Positions 1 to 10,517 of a stretch of 64,000 nucleotides of DNA are shown in pieces; the first letter of the stretch is position 1; each line of letters begins with the position of its first letter. The notes beneath the pieces were generated by a model. The model did not search any database and was not told the origin of the DNA. It worked only from the letters and a program-made list of their open reading frames with translations. The position numbers were made by a program, and so were the translations under genes. This stretch comes from Biformimicrobium ophioploci (GTDB lineage: Bacteria > Pseudomonadota > Gammaproteobacteria > Pseudomonadales > Cellvibrionaceae), in NCBI RefSeq assembly GCF_030270605.1, contig NZ_BSYJ01000008.1, positions 1 through 64,000 on the forward strand, given 5' to 3'.

Positions 1-19
1 AGGTGCCGCAAAAGTGCGA

Positions 20-117
20 CCTGCCTGGTGCGATGTTAGCGCCAGGTAGGGAAATCGCAAAACAGGGCCTGGCCGTAAGGCAGGCAAACAAACATATTGC
101 TCTAAGTTTGAGGATAT
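20..117 (+). promoter_or_regulatory. ROSE-like RNA thermometer in the hsp20 leader
   Basis: Three hairpins fold one after another before the hsp20 start. Hairpin 1 pairs 20-31 with 39-50 (12 bp with two G-U pairs). Hairpin 2 pairs 67-74 with 79-85 around a GTAA loop and has one bulged G. Hairpin 3 pairs ATATTGCTC (94-102) with GAGGATAT (110-117), leaving G99 bulged. The right arm of hairpin 3 is the Shine-Dalgarno sequence, GAGGA at 110-114, 8 nt before the ATG. A UUGCU strand with a bulged G opposite the ribosome site is the hallmark of ROSE thermometers, which melt on heating to allow translation of ibp/hsp20 genes. The promoter must lie left of the window. Confidence 0.72.
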
Positions 118-122
118 AGGAA

Positions 123-611
123 ATGCGTAATCTTGATTTTTCCCCACTGTACCGTTCTGCAATCGGCTTTGATCGCATGGCAAATCTGCTGGATTCCATG
201 ATGACCACTGAACAGAACCAGCCATCATATCCGCCGTACAATATCGAACTGACCGGAGAGAACAATTATCGTATCTCCATGGCGGTCGCCGGCTTTTCGC
301 AGGATGAGCTGGATATCCAGATGGACCAGAACAAGCTCACAGTAACCGCGAACAGAAGCGATGAAAAAGTTGAGAAGAATTTCCTGCATCGCGGTATTGC
401 CGCACGCAACTTCGAGCGTCGCTTCCAGCTGGCGGACCATGTAAAGGTGGTTGATGCAAAGCTGGAGCATGGCCTGCTGCACATCGATCTCGTGCGCGAG
501 ATTCCGGAAGCGATGAAGCCACGCAAGATCCAGATCAATGGCGGCAGCCTGATTGAATCCGGGACGGAAAAAGAGCAGGAAACTGCAGAGACTCAGACCC
601 GGGTCGCGTAA
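123..611 (+). CDS. ibpA: Small heat shock protein, Hsp20/IbpA family
   Basis: This 162-residue cytoplasmic holdase binds unfolding proteins and keeps them soluble for refolding by the DnaK/ClpB machinery. The alpha-crystallin domain spans roughly residues 38-128, starting at the PPYNIE segment and carrying the LEHGLLHIDL motif near its end. A C-terminal IQI tripeptide (an I-x-I motif after KPRK) is the oligomer contact seen in IbpA/IbpB proteins. Length and architecture match IbpA. The ATG at 123 sits 8 nt after GAGGA, which is buried in the thermometer hairpin described above, so heat control of translation is expected. The C-terminal tail is acidic and polar, as is usual. The family is certain; orthology to IbpA rather than another Hsp20 is inferred. 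Confidence 0.93.
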   Translation: MRNLDFSPLYRSAIGFDRMANLLDSMMTTEQNQPSYPPYNIELTGENNYRISMAVAGFSQDELDIQMDQNKLTVTANRSDEKVEKNFLHRGIAARNFERRFQLADHVKVVDAKLEHGLLHIDLVREIPEAMKPRKIQINGGSLIESGTEKEQETAETQTRVA

Positions 612-662
612 ACGCCATGCAACGTAAGCACTGTGCCGGATGGGTATGAGAAAGATCCGGCA

Positions 663-1304
663 ATGACTAACCAATATTGCCCACTGTGCCGTCGCGAGAC
701 GGCACAGTTGTATTTTAAGGATCGCAAGCGCGACTATCTCCACTGCAGCCATTGCGACCTGGTTTTTGTTCCCCCCGCCTTCCATTTCTCTTACGCGGAA
801 GAGCGCGCCTACTACGACCTGCACGAAAATGATGTAGGCGATGCCGGCTACCGCCGTTTTTTATCCCGTTGTGCCGAGCCCCTGCTGGCACGCTTGCCAG
901 CCGCTTCTCGCGGGCTGGATTTCGGCTGTGGTCCGGGCCCGGCGTTGGCCGCGATGCTGGAAGCCAGGGGGCACAGTGTGGCCCTGTACGACCGGCATTA
1001 CGCCAACCATCCGCAGGTACTGAAGGAGCAGTATGATTTTATCTGCGCGACGGAAGTGCTGGAGCACCTGCACAATCCTGAAGATGAACTGACGCGATTA
1101 TGGGGGTGCCTGAAACCCGGTGGTGTCATGGCAATCATGACCAAGCTGGTAATCAGCAGGGAACGCTTCGCCAACTGGCACTACAAGAATGACCCCACCC
1201 ACATCATCTTTTTCAGTCGCGATACACTCCGCTGGCTGGCCTGCCATTGGCAGGCGCAGCTCGAGTTTGTCGCGGACGATGTGATTTTTCTGACAAAGCC
1301 CTGA
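663..1304 (+). CDS. SAM-dependent methyltransferase with N-terminal zinc-ribbon motif
   Basis: The protein has 213 residues from the ATG at 663; an in-frame GTG at 633 would add ten. It begins with a CPLC...CSHC zinc-ribbon pair, followed by a class I methyltransferase fold. Motif I is LDFGCGPGPAL, and the later CATEVLEHLHNPEDEL and LKPGGVMAIMTK segments are typical of the Methyltransf_23 group. The substrate is not evident; relatives with this zinc ribbon act on varied small molecules or RNA. It follows hsp20 by 51 nt and could be read from it. It ends convergently 17 nt from the regulator gene on the other strand. Confidence 0.8.
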   Translation: MTNQYCPLCRRETAQLYFKDRKRDYLHCSHCDLVFVPPAFHFSYAEERAYYDLHENDVGDAGYRRFLSRCAEPLLARLPAASRGLDFGCGPGPALAAMLEARGHSVALYDRHYANHPQVLKEQYDFICATEVLEHLHNPEDELTRLWGCLKPGGVMAIMTKLVISRERFANWHYKNDPTHIIFFSRDTLRWLACHWQAQLEFVADDVIFLTKP

Positions 1305-1326
1305 GGCGCCCGGCAGGACGCTCAGG
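1300..1326. terminator. Hairpin between convergent genes
   Basis: CCTGAG (1300-1305) can pair with CTCAGG (1321-1326), with a further short GC pairing inside. It lies exactly between the convergent stops of the methyltransferase and the GlxA-type regulator. No T-run follows on either strand, so it is a weak candidate bidirectional terminator. Confidence 0.3.
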
Positions 1327-2311
1327 TATTGACCCGGAACAGCTTGGCGCGCACGGTGGTGCGGTACTCGCTGGGCGTAGTCGACAGGAATTTCTTGAAC
1401 AGGGCGGTGAAATGGCCCATATCCTGGTAACCGACTTTTTCTGAAATTTCATTGATGGACAGGTTACTGGACTGCAGCAGGTCCCTGGCCATATCGATGC
1501 GGACGTTCTGCAGATACTGCAAGGGCGTCTGGCCCGTTGCCATCTTGAAGCGGCGGTTAAACGAGCGCACGCTCATGTCGAAACTGGCCGCTACCTCACT
1601 CAGGCGAATTTCCTCGCCGCAGTGGTCTTTCAGCCACATCTGCGCCTGAACGATGTCCTCGTCGGGGTGCAGATGTACTGCGCCTTCGAAGTAGGCGATT
1701 TCCTCAAACGGCCTGCGAATCTCGTGGGAGAAGTTACGCTCCACGTGGCTTGCCACCGCCTGGCCGTACATCTCCTTGATAAAGTGCACCGTGACGTCTG
1801 CCAGTGCGTTGACACTGGCGGCACAGAAAATCCGGTCTGTCTGCGTAATAAAATACTGGCGCTTCAGGTGCACCTTCGGGTAATCCTGGGTGAACTGGTC
1901 GAAGTAGTGCCAGTGCGTGGTTGCGGGTTTGTCATCCAGCAGTCCCGCTGCCGCGAGGAAGCAAACCCCGGTACCGGTGGCGCTGATGGCCGCACCGGCG
2001 GCCACCTGTTCCTTGAGCCAGCTCAACAGTTTGCGATTGCGCATGATCTGCGGGCGGGGGTTACGCCACAGGGAGGGCAGGTAGATGATGTCGCTCTTTT
2101 CCAGCTGGTCGAGGCTGTACTGGGGCGACAGGTCGATGCCGGAGCGGGTGGATACCGGTTTGCCATCACAGCTGGCAGTCACCAGTTCGAGTTGGCCATC
2201 AAAGTTTGGGTCCATGCGCGCGCGGCTTTCTGCCGCGCGTAACATCTCCATCGGCAATGTGCTGGCGGTGGCCAGCATCTGGTCGATCAGTAAAAAGGTA
2301 ACTCTGTGCAT
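1322..2311 (-). CDS. GlxA-type transcriptional regulator (DJ-1/PfpI domain + AraC HTH)
   Basis: This 329-residue regulator has an N-terminal DJ-1/PfpI amidotransferase-like sensor domain (about residues 5-185) and a C-terminal AraC double helix-turn-helix (about 220-320). The sensor domain shows the GTGVCFLAAAGLL elbow, which retains the cysteine position of DJ-1 proteins. The HTH region shows IRLSEVAASFDMSVRSFNRRF and, near the end, the second helix VGYQDMGHFTALFKKF. Family members sense small metabolites such as amino-acid derivatives or betaines; the ligand here is unknown. It is transcribed divergently from fabY, and the 263-bp spacer holds repeated TGGCCA hexamers that are plausible operators. 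Control of fabY by this protein is inference from position only. Confidence 0.9.
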   Translation of the reverse strand: MHRVTFLLIDQMLATASTLPMEMLRAAESRARMDPNFDGQLELVTASCDGKPVSTRSGIDLSPQYSLDQLEKSDIIYLPSLWRNPRPQIMRNRKLLSWLKEQVAAGAAISATGTGVCFLAAAGLLDDKPATTHWHYFDQFTQDYPKVHLKRQYFITQTDRIFCAASVNALADVTVHFIKEMYGQAVASHVERNFSHEIRRPFEEIAYFEGAVHLHPDEDIVQAQMWLKDHCGEEIRLSEVAASFDMSVRSFNRRFKMATGQTPLQYLQNVRIDMARDLLQSSNLSINEISEKVGYQDMGHFTALFKKFLSTTPSEYRTTVRAKLFRVNT

Positions 2312-2365
2312 CGAGTGTGGTCTTCCCCGGATTTATGACTGGTTTAGCGTGCTCGGTCAAAACGG

Positions 2366-2481
2366 TGGCCAGAAAGTCATTGGCGCGTATATCTTAATTC
2401 ATGGCCAAAATGGCGCCAATTCATATTCCTGCTGAGTGACTGCGCTGGCTAGACTTTCTTTTTGACTGGCCAATTTGGCCA
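2366..2481. promoter_or_regulatory. Cluster of TGGCCA hexamers between glxA-type gene and fabY
   Basis: TGGCCA occurs at 2366-2371, 2402-2407, 2467-2472 and 2476-2481. The last two form a perfect 7-1-7 inverted repeat, TGGCCAATTTGGCCA (2467-2481). A related TGGCGCCA lies at 2411-2418. The cluster is in the divergent intergenic region and resembles a regulator-binding array. Confidence 0.5.
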
Positions 2482-2574
2482 TACCTAGGCCGATTCGCCA
2501 GACTCTACACTGGGCCCCTCGATAAATTGTGCTTATTTTTCCATTTCAGACAGGCTTTTTAGCTGGAGCCCTGC

Positions 2575-4470
2575 ATGCAGCGTTTACCCGTAGTCACAGG
2601 ATTTGGCGGTTTTAACCCCGCTGGTCGTAGTTCTGCCCACCATGGATACAAGCGTCTGGTCCTCGACGTGCTGGACACGTCGGAGCGTCAGGCTACCTTG
2701 CTGAGTCTGGCGAGCCTGATGGGGCTGGCCAGTTTCCGCAACGGTGCCTGGTACCGCGGTGAGGAGCAGGTGAGTGCGGCGGCCCTGGTAGACCAGCTGG
2801 AGCCGGCGCTGCTGCGTGGCAGCTTGATCAGGCCAATGGAGGAGCGCTTCTTTGACCCGAGCCAGGTTCACTGCCATCAGCAGGCCAGCTTGTCCGGTAC
2901 CGAAGCGGGACCACTGGCATTTGAGATGGCCGCCAAGCAGCTGCCGAACCCGGTACCGCTGGACTGGACGGTGACGGATATCGGCGATGGTCGTGTTCGG
3001 GTGCAGGCCGAGCAGCTATCGGTGATGCTCGACAGTGCCCGTGAAATCAATGTGTATTCCTTCGGCCAGCTGCCGTCCGGTTTTGAACCGGACCAGCATT
3101 ACAATGCACGCTTCCATCCGCGCGGCCTGCAGCTTGCCATTTTGGGCGCGTCCGATGCCATCAACTCCATGGGTATCGACTGGCAAACTGTTGCCAGCCG
3201 GGTGGCGCCAGACCAGATTGCGGTGTACGCCAGCTCTGCCATGAGCCAGATGGATCCGATGGGCAATGGTGGCCTGTTACAGTCCCGTCTGCGCGGTGGC
3301 CGTGTGAGTTCCAAGCAGACTGCGATGGGCCTCACCAGTATGCCGGCGGACTTCATCAATGCTTATGTACTCGGCAGTGTGGGTACCACGGGCGCGGTTG
3401 CCGGTGCCTGCGCCACATTCCTCTACAACCTGCGCAATGCCGTGGAAGATATTCGTGCGGGCAACGCGCGGGTTGCTGTGGTCGGCTCCGCCGAGGCGCC
3501 GCTGGTACCGGAAATCGTTGACGGTTTTGCCACCATGGGTGCGCTTGGCAATATCGATGGCCTGCGCAAGATCTTCGGCGAGGATGTGGACCTGCGCTGT
3601 GCGAGCCGTCCTTTTGGCGAAAACTGCGGTTTTACCCTGTCCGAAGGCACCCAGTGGGTGGTGCTGATGGACGATGCCCTGGCGCTCGAACTCGGGGCCA
3701 ATATCTACGGCGCCGTGCCAAGCGTGTTCGTGAACGCGGATGGCACCAAGAAATCCATTTCCGCACCGGGTGCAGGCAACTACCTCACCGTGGCGAAGTC
3801 CGTCGCGCTGGCAAGGGCGATTCTCGGTGACCAGGCTGTACGCGAGCACAGCTTCATGCAGGCGCACGGCTCCAGCACGCCGCAGAACCGCATTACCGAA
3901 TCTGCGATTTTTGATCGTGTTGCAGGTGCCTTTGGTATTCGCGAGTGGCCGATTGTTGCCGTAAAGGCATTCCTCGGCCACACCGTTGCCTGTGCCAGCG
4001 GCGACCAGATGGTGACATCGCTCGGCATTTTCGAGCGCGGCGTACTCCCGGGTGTGACGACCATCGACAAGGTCGCGGACGATGTACATTGCGACAACCT
4101 GGCAATCAACACGCACCATACGGTGCGTGCACCGGAATCGCTCAAAGTGGGATTCCTGAACTCCAAGGGCTTTGGTGGCAACAACGCTACCGCGACCGTA
4201 TTTTCCCCGGATGTTGCCCGGCAAATGCTGGCTGCGCGGCATGGCGCGAAGGCGATGGATGCGCATCAGCGCGCTAATGAAGCCGTGCAGGAAAAATCTG
4301 CCGCCTATGACGCGACTGCGACCCAGGGCGACCTGCAGGCGATCTACCGGTTCGGTGAAGGCATGATCGACGAGAGCGAGATCCGCCTCGATAGTGAGAG
4401 CCTGACAGTGCCCGGCATGGAGCAGCCGGTTACCCTGCCACGCGACAATCCATTCGCGGACATGGCCTAA
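2575..4470 (+). CDS. fabY: Beta-ketoacyl-ACP synthase of the FabY class
   Basis: This 631-residue ketosynthase is much longer than FabB, FabF or FabH (about 320-415). It matches in size and in its N-terminal GFGGFNPAGRSSAHHG segment the FabY class described in Pseudomonas aeruginosa. FabY makes acetoacetyl-ACP from acetyl-CoA and malonyl-ACP and so starts fatty acid synthesis in place of FabH. Catalytic elements of a KAS I/II-type thiolase fold are visible: the cysteine in GAVAGACATFLYNL, a histidine in MQAHGSSTPQNR and a second in AFLGHTVACASGDQ. The ATG has a GGAG ribosome site 7 nt upstream. The gene stands alone, divergent from a GlxA-type regulator, and lies 850 bp before fadBA. The initiating role is inferred from family. 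Confidence 0.85.
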   Translation: MQRLPVVTGFGGFNPAGRSSAHHGYKRLVLDVLDTSERQATLLSLASLMGLASFRNGAWYRGEEQVSAAALVDQLEPALLRGSLIRPMEERFFDPSQVHCHQQASLSGTEAGPLAFEMAAKQLPNPVPLDWTVTDIGDGRVRVQAEQLSVMLDSAREINVYSFGQLPSGFEPDQHYNARFHPRGLQLAILGASDAINSMGIDWQTVASRVAPDQIAVYASSAMSQMDPMGNGGLLQSRLRGGRVSSKQTAMGLTSMPADFINAYVLGSVGTTGAVAGACATFLYNLRNAVEDIRAGNARVAVVGSAEAPLVPEIVDGFATMGALGNIDGLRKIFGEDVDLRCASRPFGENCGFTLSEGTQWVVLMDDALALELGANIYGAVPSVFVNADGTKKSISAPGAGNYLTVAKSVALARAILGDQAVREHSFMQAHGSSTPQNRITESAIFDRVAGAFGIREWPIVAVKAFLGHTVACASGDQMVTSLGIFERGVLPGVTTIDKVADDVHCDNLAINTHHTVRAPESLKVGFLNSKGFGGNNATATVFSPDVARQMLAARHGAKAMDAHQRANEAVQEKSAAYDATATQGDLQAIYRFGEGMIDESEIRLDSESLTVPGMEQPVTLPRDNPFADMA

Positions 4471-4533
4471 GGTTCTTGTTCGCCAGCCGCCTTTCCCATA
4501 TAAAAGAGAGCAATCTAAGGATGGGAGGCGGCT

Positions 4534-5121
4534 TTGGCAGAAGAGCAGCTTGATGGAAAAACCGGTGCCGCATCAAGTGACGGTGTCGGCCGGCGCCTCA
4601 AGGCGCTGCGAAAAATGCACGGTTGGTCCCAGCGCGAGCTGGCCAAGCGTGCCGGCGTAACCAATGCCACCATCTCCCTGATCGAGCAGGGGCGGGTCAG
4701 CCCCTCTATCGGATCCCTCAAGAAAGTGCTGGATGGCGTGCCCATGTCGCTGGCAGATTTCTTCACCCTCAATTTCGAGGCCAATCCCCAGGTTTTTTTC
4801 CGCTCCGAGGAAATGGCAGACGTCGGCACCGGGGAAATTTCCTTCCAGCTACTCGCGGCGAACCGTCCTAACCGGAATATGTCGATCCTGCGTGAGGTGT
4901 ATCCGGTTGGTGCGGATACGGGCCCTGAAATGCTCAGCCACGACGGCGAGGAGGGCGGCATCATTGTAGAGGGGCAGCTCGAGGTCACGGTGGCCGGCAA
5001 GACCGAACTGCTGCAGGCAGGGGATGGCTATTATTTCGACAGTCGTCGTCCGCACCGCTTTCGTAATCCCGGGCCACTGGAGTGTGTGCTGGTATCTGCG
5101 AACACGCCCCCATCGGTTTAG
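4534..5121 (+). CDS. HTH-cupin transcriptional regulator (XRE family, PuuR-like)
   Basis: This 195-residue regulator carries a Cro/CI-type helix-turn-helix (about residues 18-72, with WSQRELAKRAGVTNATISLIEQG) and a C-terminal cupin_2 domain (about 110-190, with EGGIIVEGQLEVTVAG and a DSRRPHRFRNPG ligand pocket). This architecture is shared by PuuR and many regulators of amine, amino-acid or small-acid metabolism. The TTG start at 4534 is chosen because GGGAGG lies 5 nt upstream; an ATG at 4521 is out of frame. The gene sits between fabY and fadB on the same strand, but a promoter and operator separate it from fadB. The effector and targets are unknown. Confidence 0.88.
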   Translation: MAEEQLDGKTGAASSDGVGRRLKALRKMHGWSQRELAKRAGVTNATISLIEQGRVSPSIGSLKKVLDGVPMSLADFFTLNFEANPQVFFRSEEMADVGTGEISFQLLAANRPNRNMSILREVYPVGADTGPEMLSHDGEEGGIIVEGQLEVTVAGKTELLQAGDGYYFDSRRPHRFRNPGPLECVLVSANTPPSV

Positions 5122-5184
5122 GACCGACTGTCCAATAAAGCGCCAATCTATCGGCGAGGCCACTGGTTTTGGTCGAATTTAGTA

Positions 5185-5214
5185 TTAAAACAACTGTTTG
5201 ACAGGCACTATACT
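5185..5214 (+). promoter_or_regulatory. fadBA promoter with PsrA-like operator
   Basis: An inverted repeat AAAC-N4-GTTT (5188-5199, extended AAAACAACTGTTTG at 5187-5200) closely fits the published PsrA site, (G/C)AAAC-N2-4-GTTT(G/C). It lies just before a TATACT -10 box (5209-5214). A weak -35, TTAAAA (5185-5190), is 18 bp upstream of that box, so bound repressor would cover the promoter. PsrA is the long-chain-fatty-acid-responsive TetR repressor of fadBA in pseudomonads. Its gene is not in this window. Confidence 0.6.
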
Positions 5215-5323
5215 AGCGCGTCTGCTCCCGCACTGGCGGGACTGGCCTGCGCACCTGTGCAGCCCTAAGCCAGGGTAAGAAAAGTCAGGGTGAACAAAAA
5301 CCCCGCGAAAAACGAGGTCAATA

Positions 5324-8670
<3,347 letters not shown>

Positions 8671-8691
8671 TTGCTGACGCCTCGACCCGAG

Positions 8692-8719
8692 AAAACCCCG
8701 GCAACGCCGGGGTTTTTTT
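8692..8719 (+). terminator. Rho-independent terminator of fadBA
   Basis: AAAACCCCGGC (8692-8702) pairs with GCCGGGGTTTT (8706-8716) around a 3-nt loop, and seven T residues run from 8713. This is a strong terminator directly after fadA. Confidence 0.93.
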
Positions 8720-8769
8720 ATGGTGGAACGGATTCTGTTAGTATCCATCGCCAGAAAATTGAAACCGGT

Positions 8770-10122
8770 GTGCCCGAATTGTCCCTACAGCTGTTAGACC
8801 ATCCCAACCCCGAAGCCTGCCTCGACAGCCAGCTTACCGCTGGTGGCGCGGAGCCGTTCGAGCTGGCGGTGCGGTTTGCACACGAACAGTTCTACCTGGA
8901 CCCCCGGGCCTCCATCGACCTGCTGGCGCTGTTCTGGCGCGAGCAGGCCGGGGAAGGCGTCTGCTTTTCCGTGGTGCAGGCAGCGGCAGCCAGCGCGCTG
9001 ACTTCGAAGGGTTGCAGGGGGCTGGCAGAAGCCATGGGTGCACCGCTGCTGCGCCTCGATGGTCCCATGCCATTGCAACCGGTCTATGTGGAGAAACCCT
9101 GGGGCAGGGAAGTTTGGTTCAGTGGTATCGAAGCGCGCGGCCAGTCTCTGGTGGGTACGCCGGGTGCGACGGTCCCGCTGCCGTGGGTGCTGCAGGCATT
9201 GCCGCAGCGCTGTGCCGCCGGCACGCCGGAAAAGATCAATCTGCTCAAGATCCTCGATCCGCTGCCGGAGCCGGTGTTTGGCGACCTCTACTTCGAAATG
9301 CACGAAGAGAAGCAGGAAGTCTATATCGTCACCCACGTGGCAGAGGAGGCCTGGCCGGATGGCACCGGAGCAATCCGCTATGGCTTCTGTCCGCAAAAAC
9401 GCGCCGCTTTTGACAGCTTCGCGGATTTCCTGGCTGCCTATCGCAGCGCGGTGGCGGCTTATGAAAAATGCCGTCGCGAGATCGATGCCATCCTTGACCA
9501 CAAGCGGGCGGCGGCCGGTATCGCCGCTGATGCGCCGCTGGATGCCGCCACCACCAAGGCGTGGCTGGCGGAGATACCGGAGGCTCTGCTGGTGGAAGAA
9601 GCCGACCTGCGCGCCGCCATGGACGCGTTTACCGCGCTCAGACCGCTGAGAGTCGGCGATGTGGTAACGGTGCCCACGCATACCCCGCATGCCCTCCAGC
9701 ACGGTGTCCGCACTGTCGAGTTCCAGACGCCGGTGTATGAGCGCAAGATCCTTTCGTTTGCGCAGAAGGTACTGACCCAGGGCCACTGGGACACGGACGC
9801 TGCGCTGGGCCTGGTGGCCGAAACGCCTTTGCCCCAGCCGGCGTTTGAGCAGCTTCCTGCGCCCGAGAGTGCCTCGATCGAGCGCATCGTGGACTTCAGT
9901 GACTTCTGCGTTGATCGTATTCGTGTCAGCACCGGAGGGTCAGTCGACCTGCCAGCGTGTGAGGATTACCGGGTTGGTATGGTCGTGGGCGCGTCCATGC
10001 GCGTGAATGGCGCTATCGTGGATGCTGAGTCTGCGTTTCTCCTGCCGGCCGGCAGTGCGTTGCGCGTGCAGTCAGACTCTGCGGACGCGGCGTTATTGCT
10101 GGCCGAACCCCGCGGCCAGTAA
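8770..10122 (+). CDS. Type I phosphomannose isomerase-like cupin protein
   Basis: The frame opens earlier, but the fadBA terminator lies in it, so the GTG at 8770 is the best start (450 residues); a TTG at 8779 is an alternative. The central part resembles type I mannose-6-phosphate isomerases. It shows VYVEKPWGREVWF, an INLLKILDPL segment followed by a cupin-like stretch, a helical insert (about residues 235-265), and VGDVVTVPTHTPHALQHG, which matches the late metal- and substrate-binding cupin strand. Where ManA proteins normally have a Q-x-H zinc pair, the nearest segment here reads E-M-H, so catalysis is uncertain. It stands alone between fadBA and a tRNA gene. It may be a true isomerase or a divergent sugar-binding cupin. 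Confidence 0.55.
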   Translation: MPELSLQLLDHPNPEACLDSQLTAGGAEPFELAVRFAHEQFYLDPRASIDLLALFWREQAGEGVCFSVVQAAAASALTSKGCRGLAEAMGAPLLRLDGPMPLQPVYVEKPWGREVWFSGIEARGQSLVGTPGATVPLPWVLQALPQRCAAGTPEKINLLKILDPLPEPVFGDLYFEMHEEKQEVYIVTHVAEEAWPDGTGAIRYGFCPQKRAAFDSFADFLAAYRSAVAAYEKCRREIDAILDHKRAAAGIAADAPLDAATTKAWLAEIPEALLVEEADLRAAMDAFTALRPLRVGDVVTVPTHTPHALQHGVRTVEFQTPVYERKILSFAQKVLTQGHWDTDAALGLVAETPLPQPAFEQLPAPESASIERIVDFSDFCVDRIRVSTGGSVDLPACEDYRVGMVVGASMRVNGAIVDAESAFLLPAGSALRVQSDSADAALLLAEPRGQ

Positions 10123-10216
10123 CGTGTAATTCGTCAGGGACCGAAGGTTCAGGCCCGGATCCGCTGTTTTTTGTACATCTATCGCGCCATGTCATTGGTA
10201 CCGCGGTGGCACTTTG

Positions 10217-10245
10217 TTGAACCCGCCAAGCCACTGTGGCACAAT
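10217..10245 (+). promoter_or_regulatory. Probable promoter of tRNA-Leu
   Basis: TTGAAC (10217-10222) and CACAAT (10240-10245) are separated by 17 bp, upstream of the tRNA. The leader that would result contains a small hairpin, CCGGG...CCCGG (10268-10287). The rest of 10123-10323 shows nothing else recognisable. Confidence 0.5.
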
Positions 10246-10323
10246 CTGCACCCCTCGGCGTACTCCGGGTTCGAGAAATCCCGGAAAAAACTTAAATATC
10301 AATGAGTTAGCGCGCGAGAGCAC

Positions 10324-10408
10324 GGGGACGTGGTGGAATTGGTAGACACGCTAGATTTAGGTTCTAGTGCCGCAAGGTGTGAGAGTTCAAGTCTCTCCGT
10401 CCCCACCA
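10324..10408 (+). tRNA. tRNA-Leu (anticodon UAG)
   Basis: This is an 85-nt class II tRNA with a seven-base-pair acceptor stem (GGGGACG at 10324-10330 with CGTCCCC at 10398-10404), an encoded CCA end (10406-10408) and a long variable arm. The anticodon stem CTAGA/TCTAG encloses the loop TTTAGGT, placing TAG at 10358-10360. The T-loop GTTCAAG is canonical. It reads CUA and related leucine codons. A terminator follows 8 nt later. Confidence 0.96.
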
Positions 10409-10415
10409 AGATTCA

Positions 10416-10448
10416 GGGCAGCCCGCTACACGGTGGGTTGCCCGTTTT
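10416..10448 (+). terminator. Terminator after tRNA-Leu
   Basis: GGGCAGCCC (10416-10424) pairs with GGGTTGCCC (10435-10443, one G-U pair) around a 10-nt loop and is followed by GTTTT. It separates the tRNA from tig. Confidence 0.75.
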
Positions 10449-10517
10449 CGTTAATGAGTGATTTGCGCGGCTTGGTGAAGTCGACGCGATGGCGAGCATA
10501 GTCTCACGAGGATTGAT

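Noticed and set aside
5198-5214. TTGACA at 5198-5203 and TATACT at 5209-5214 as a promoter pair for fadBA
   Set aside because: Only 5 bp separate them, far from the required 16-18 bp. TTGACA is part of the PsrA-like palindrome; the -10 is kept with a weaker -35 upstream.
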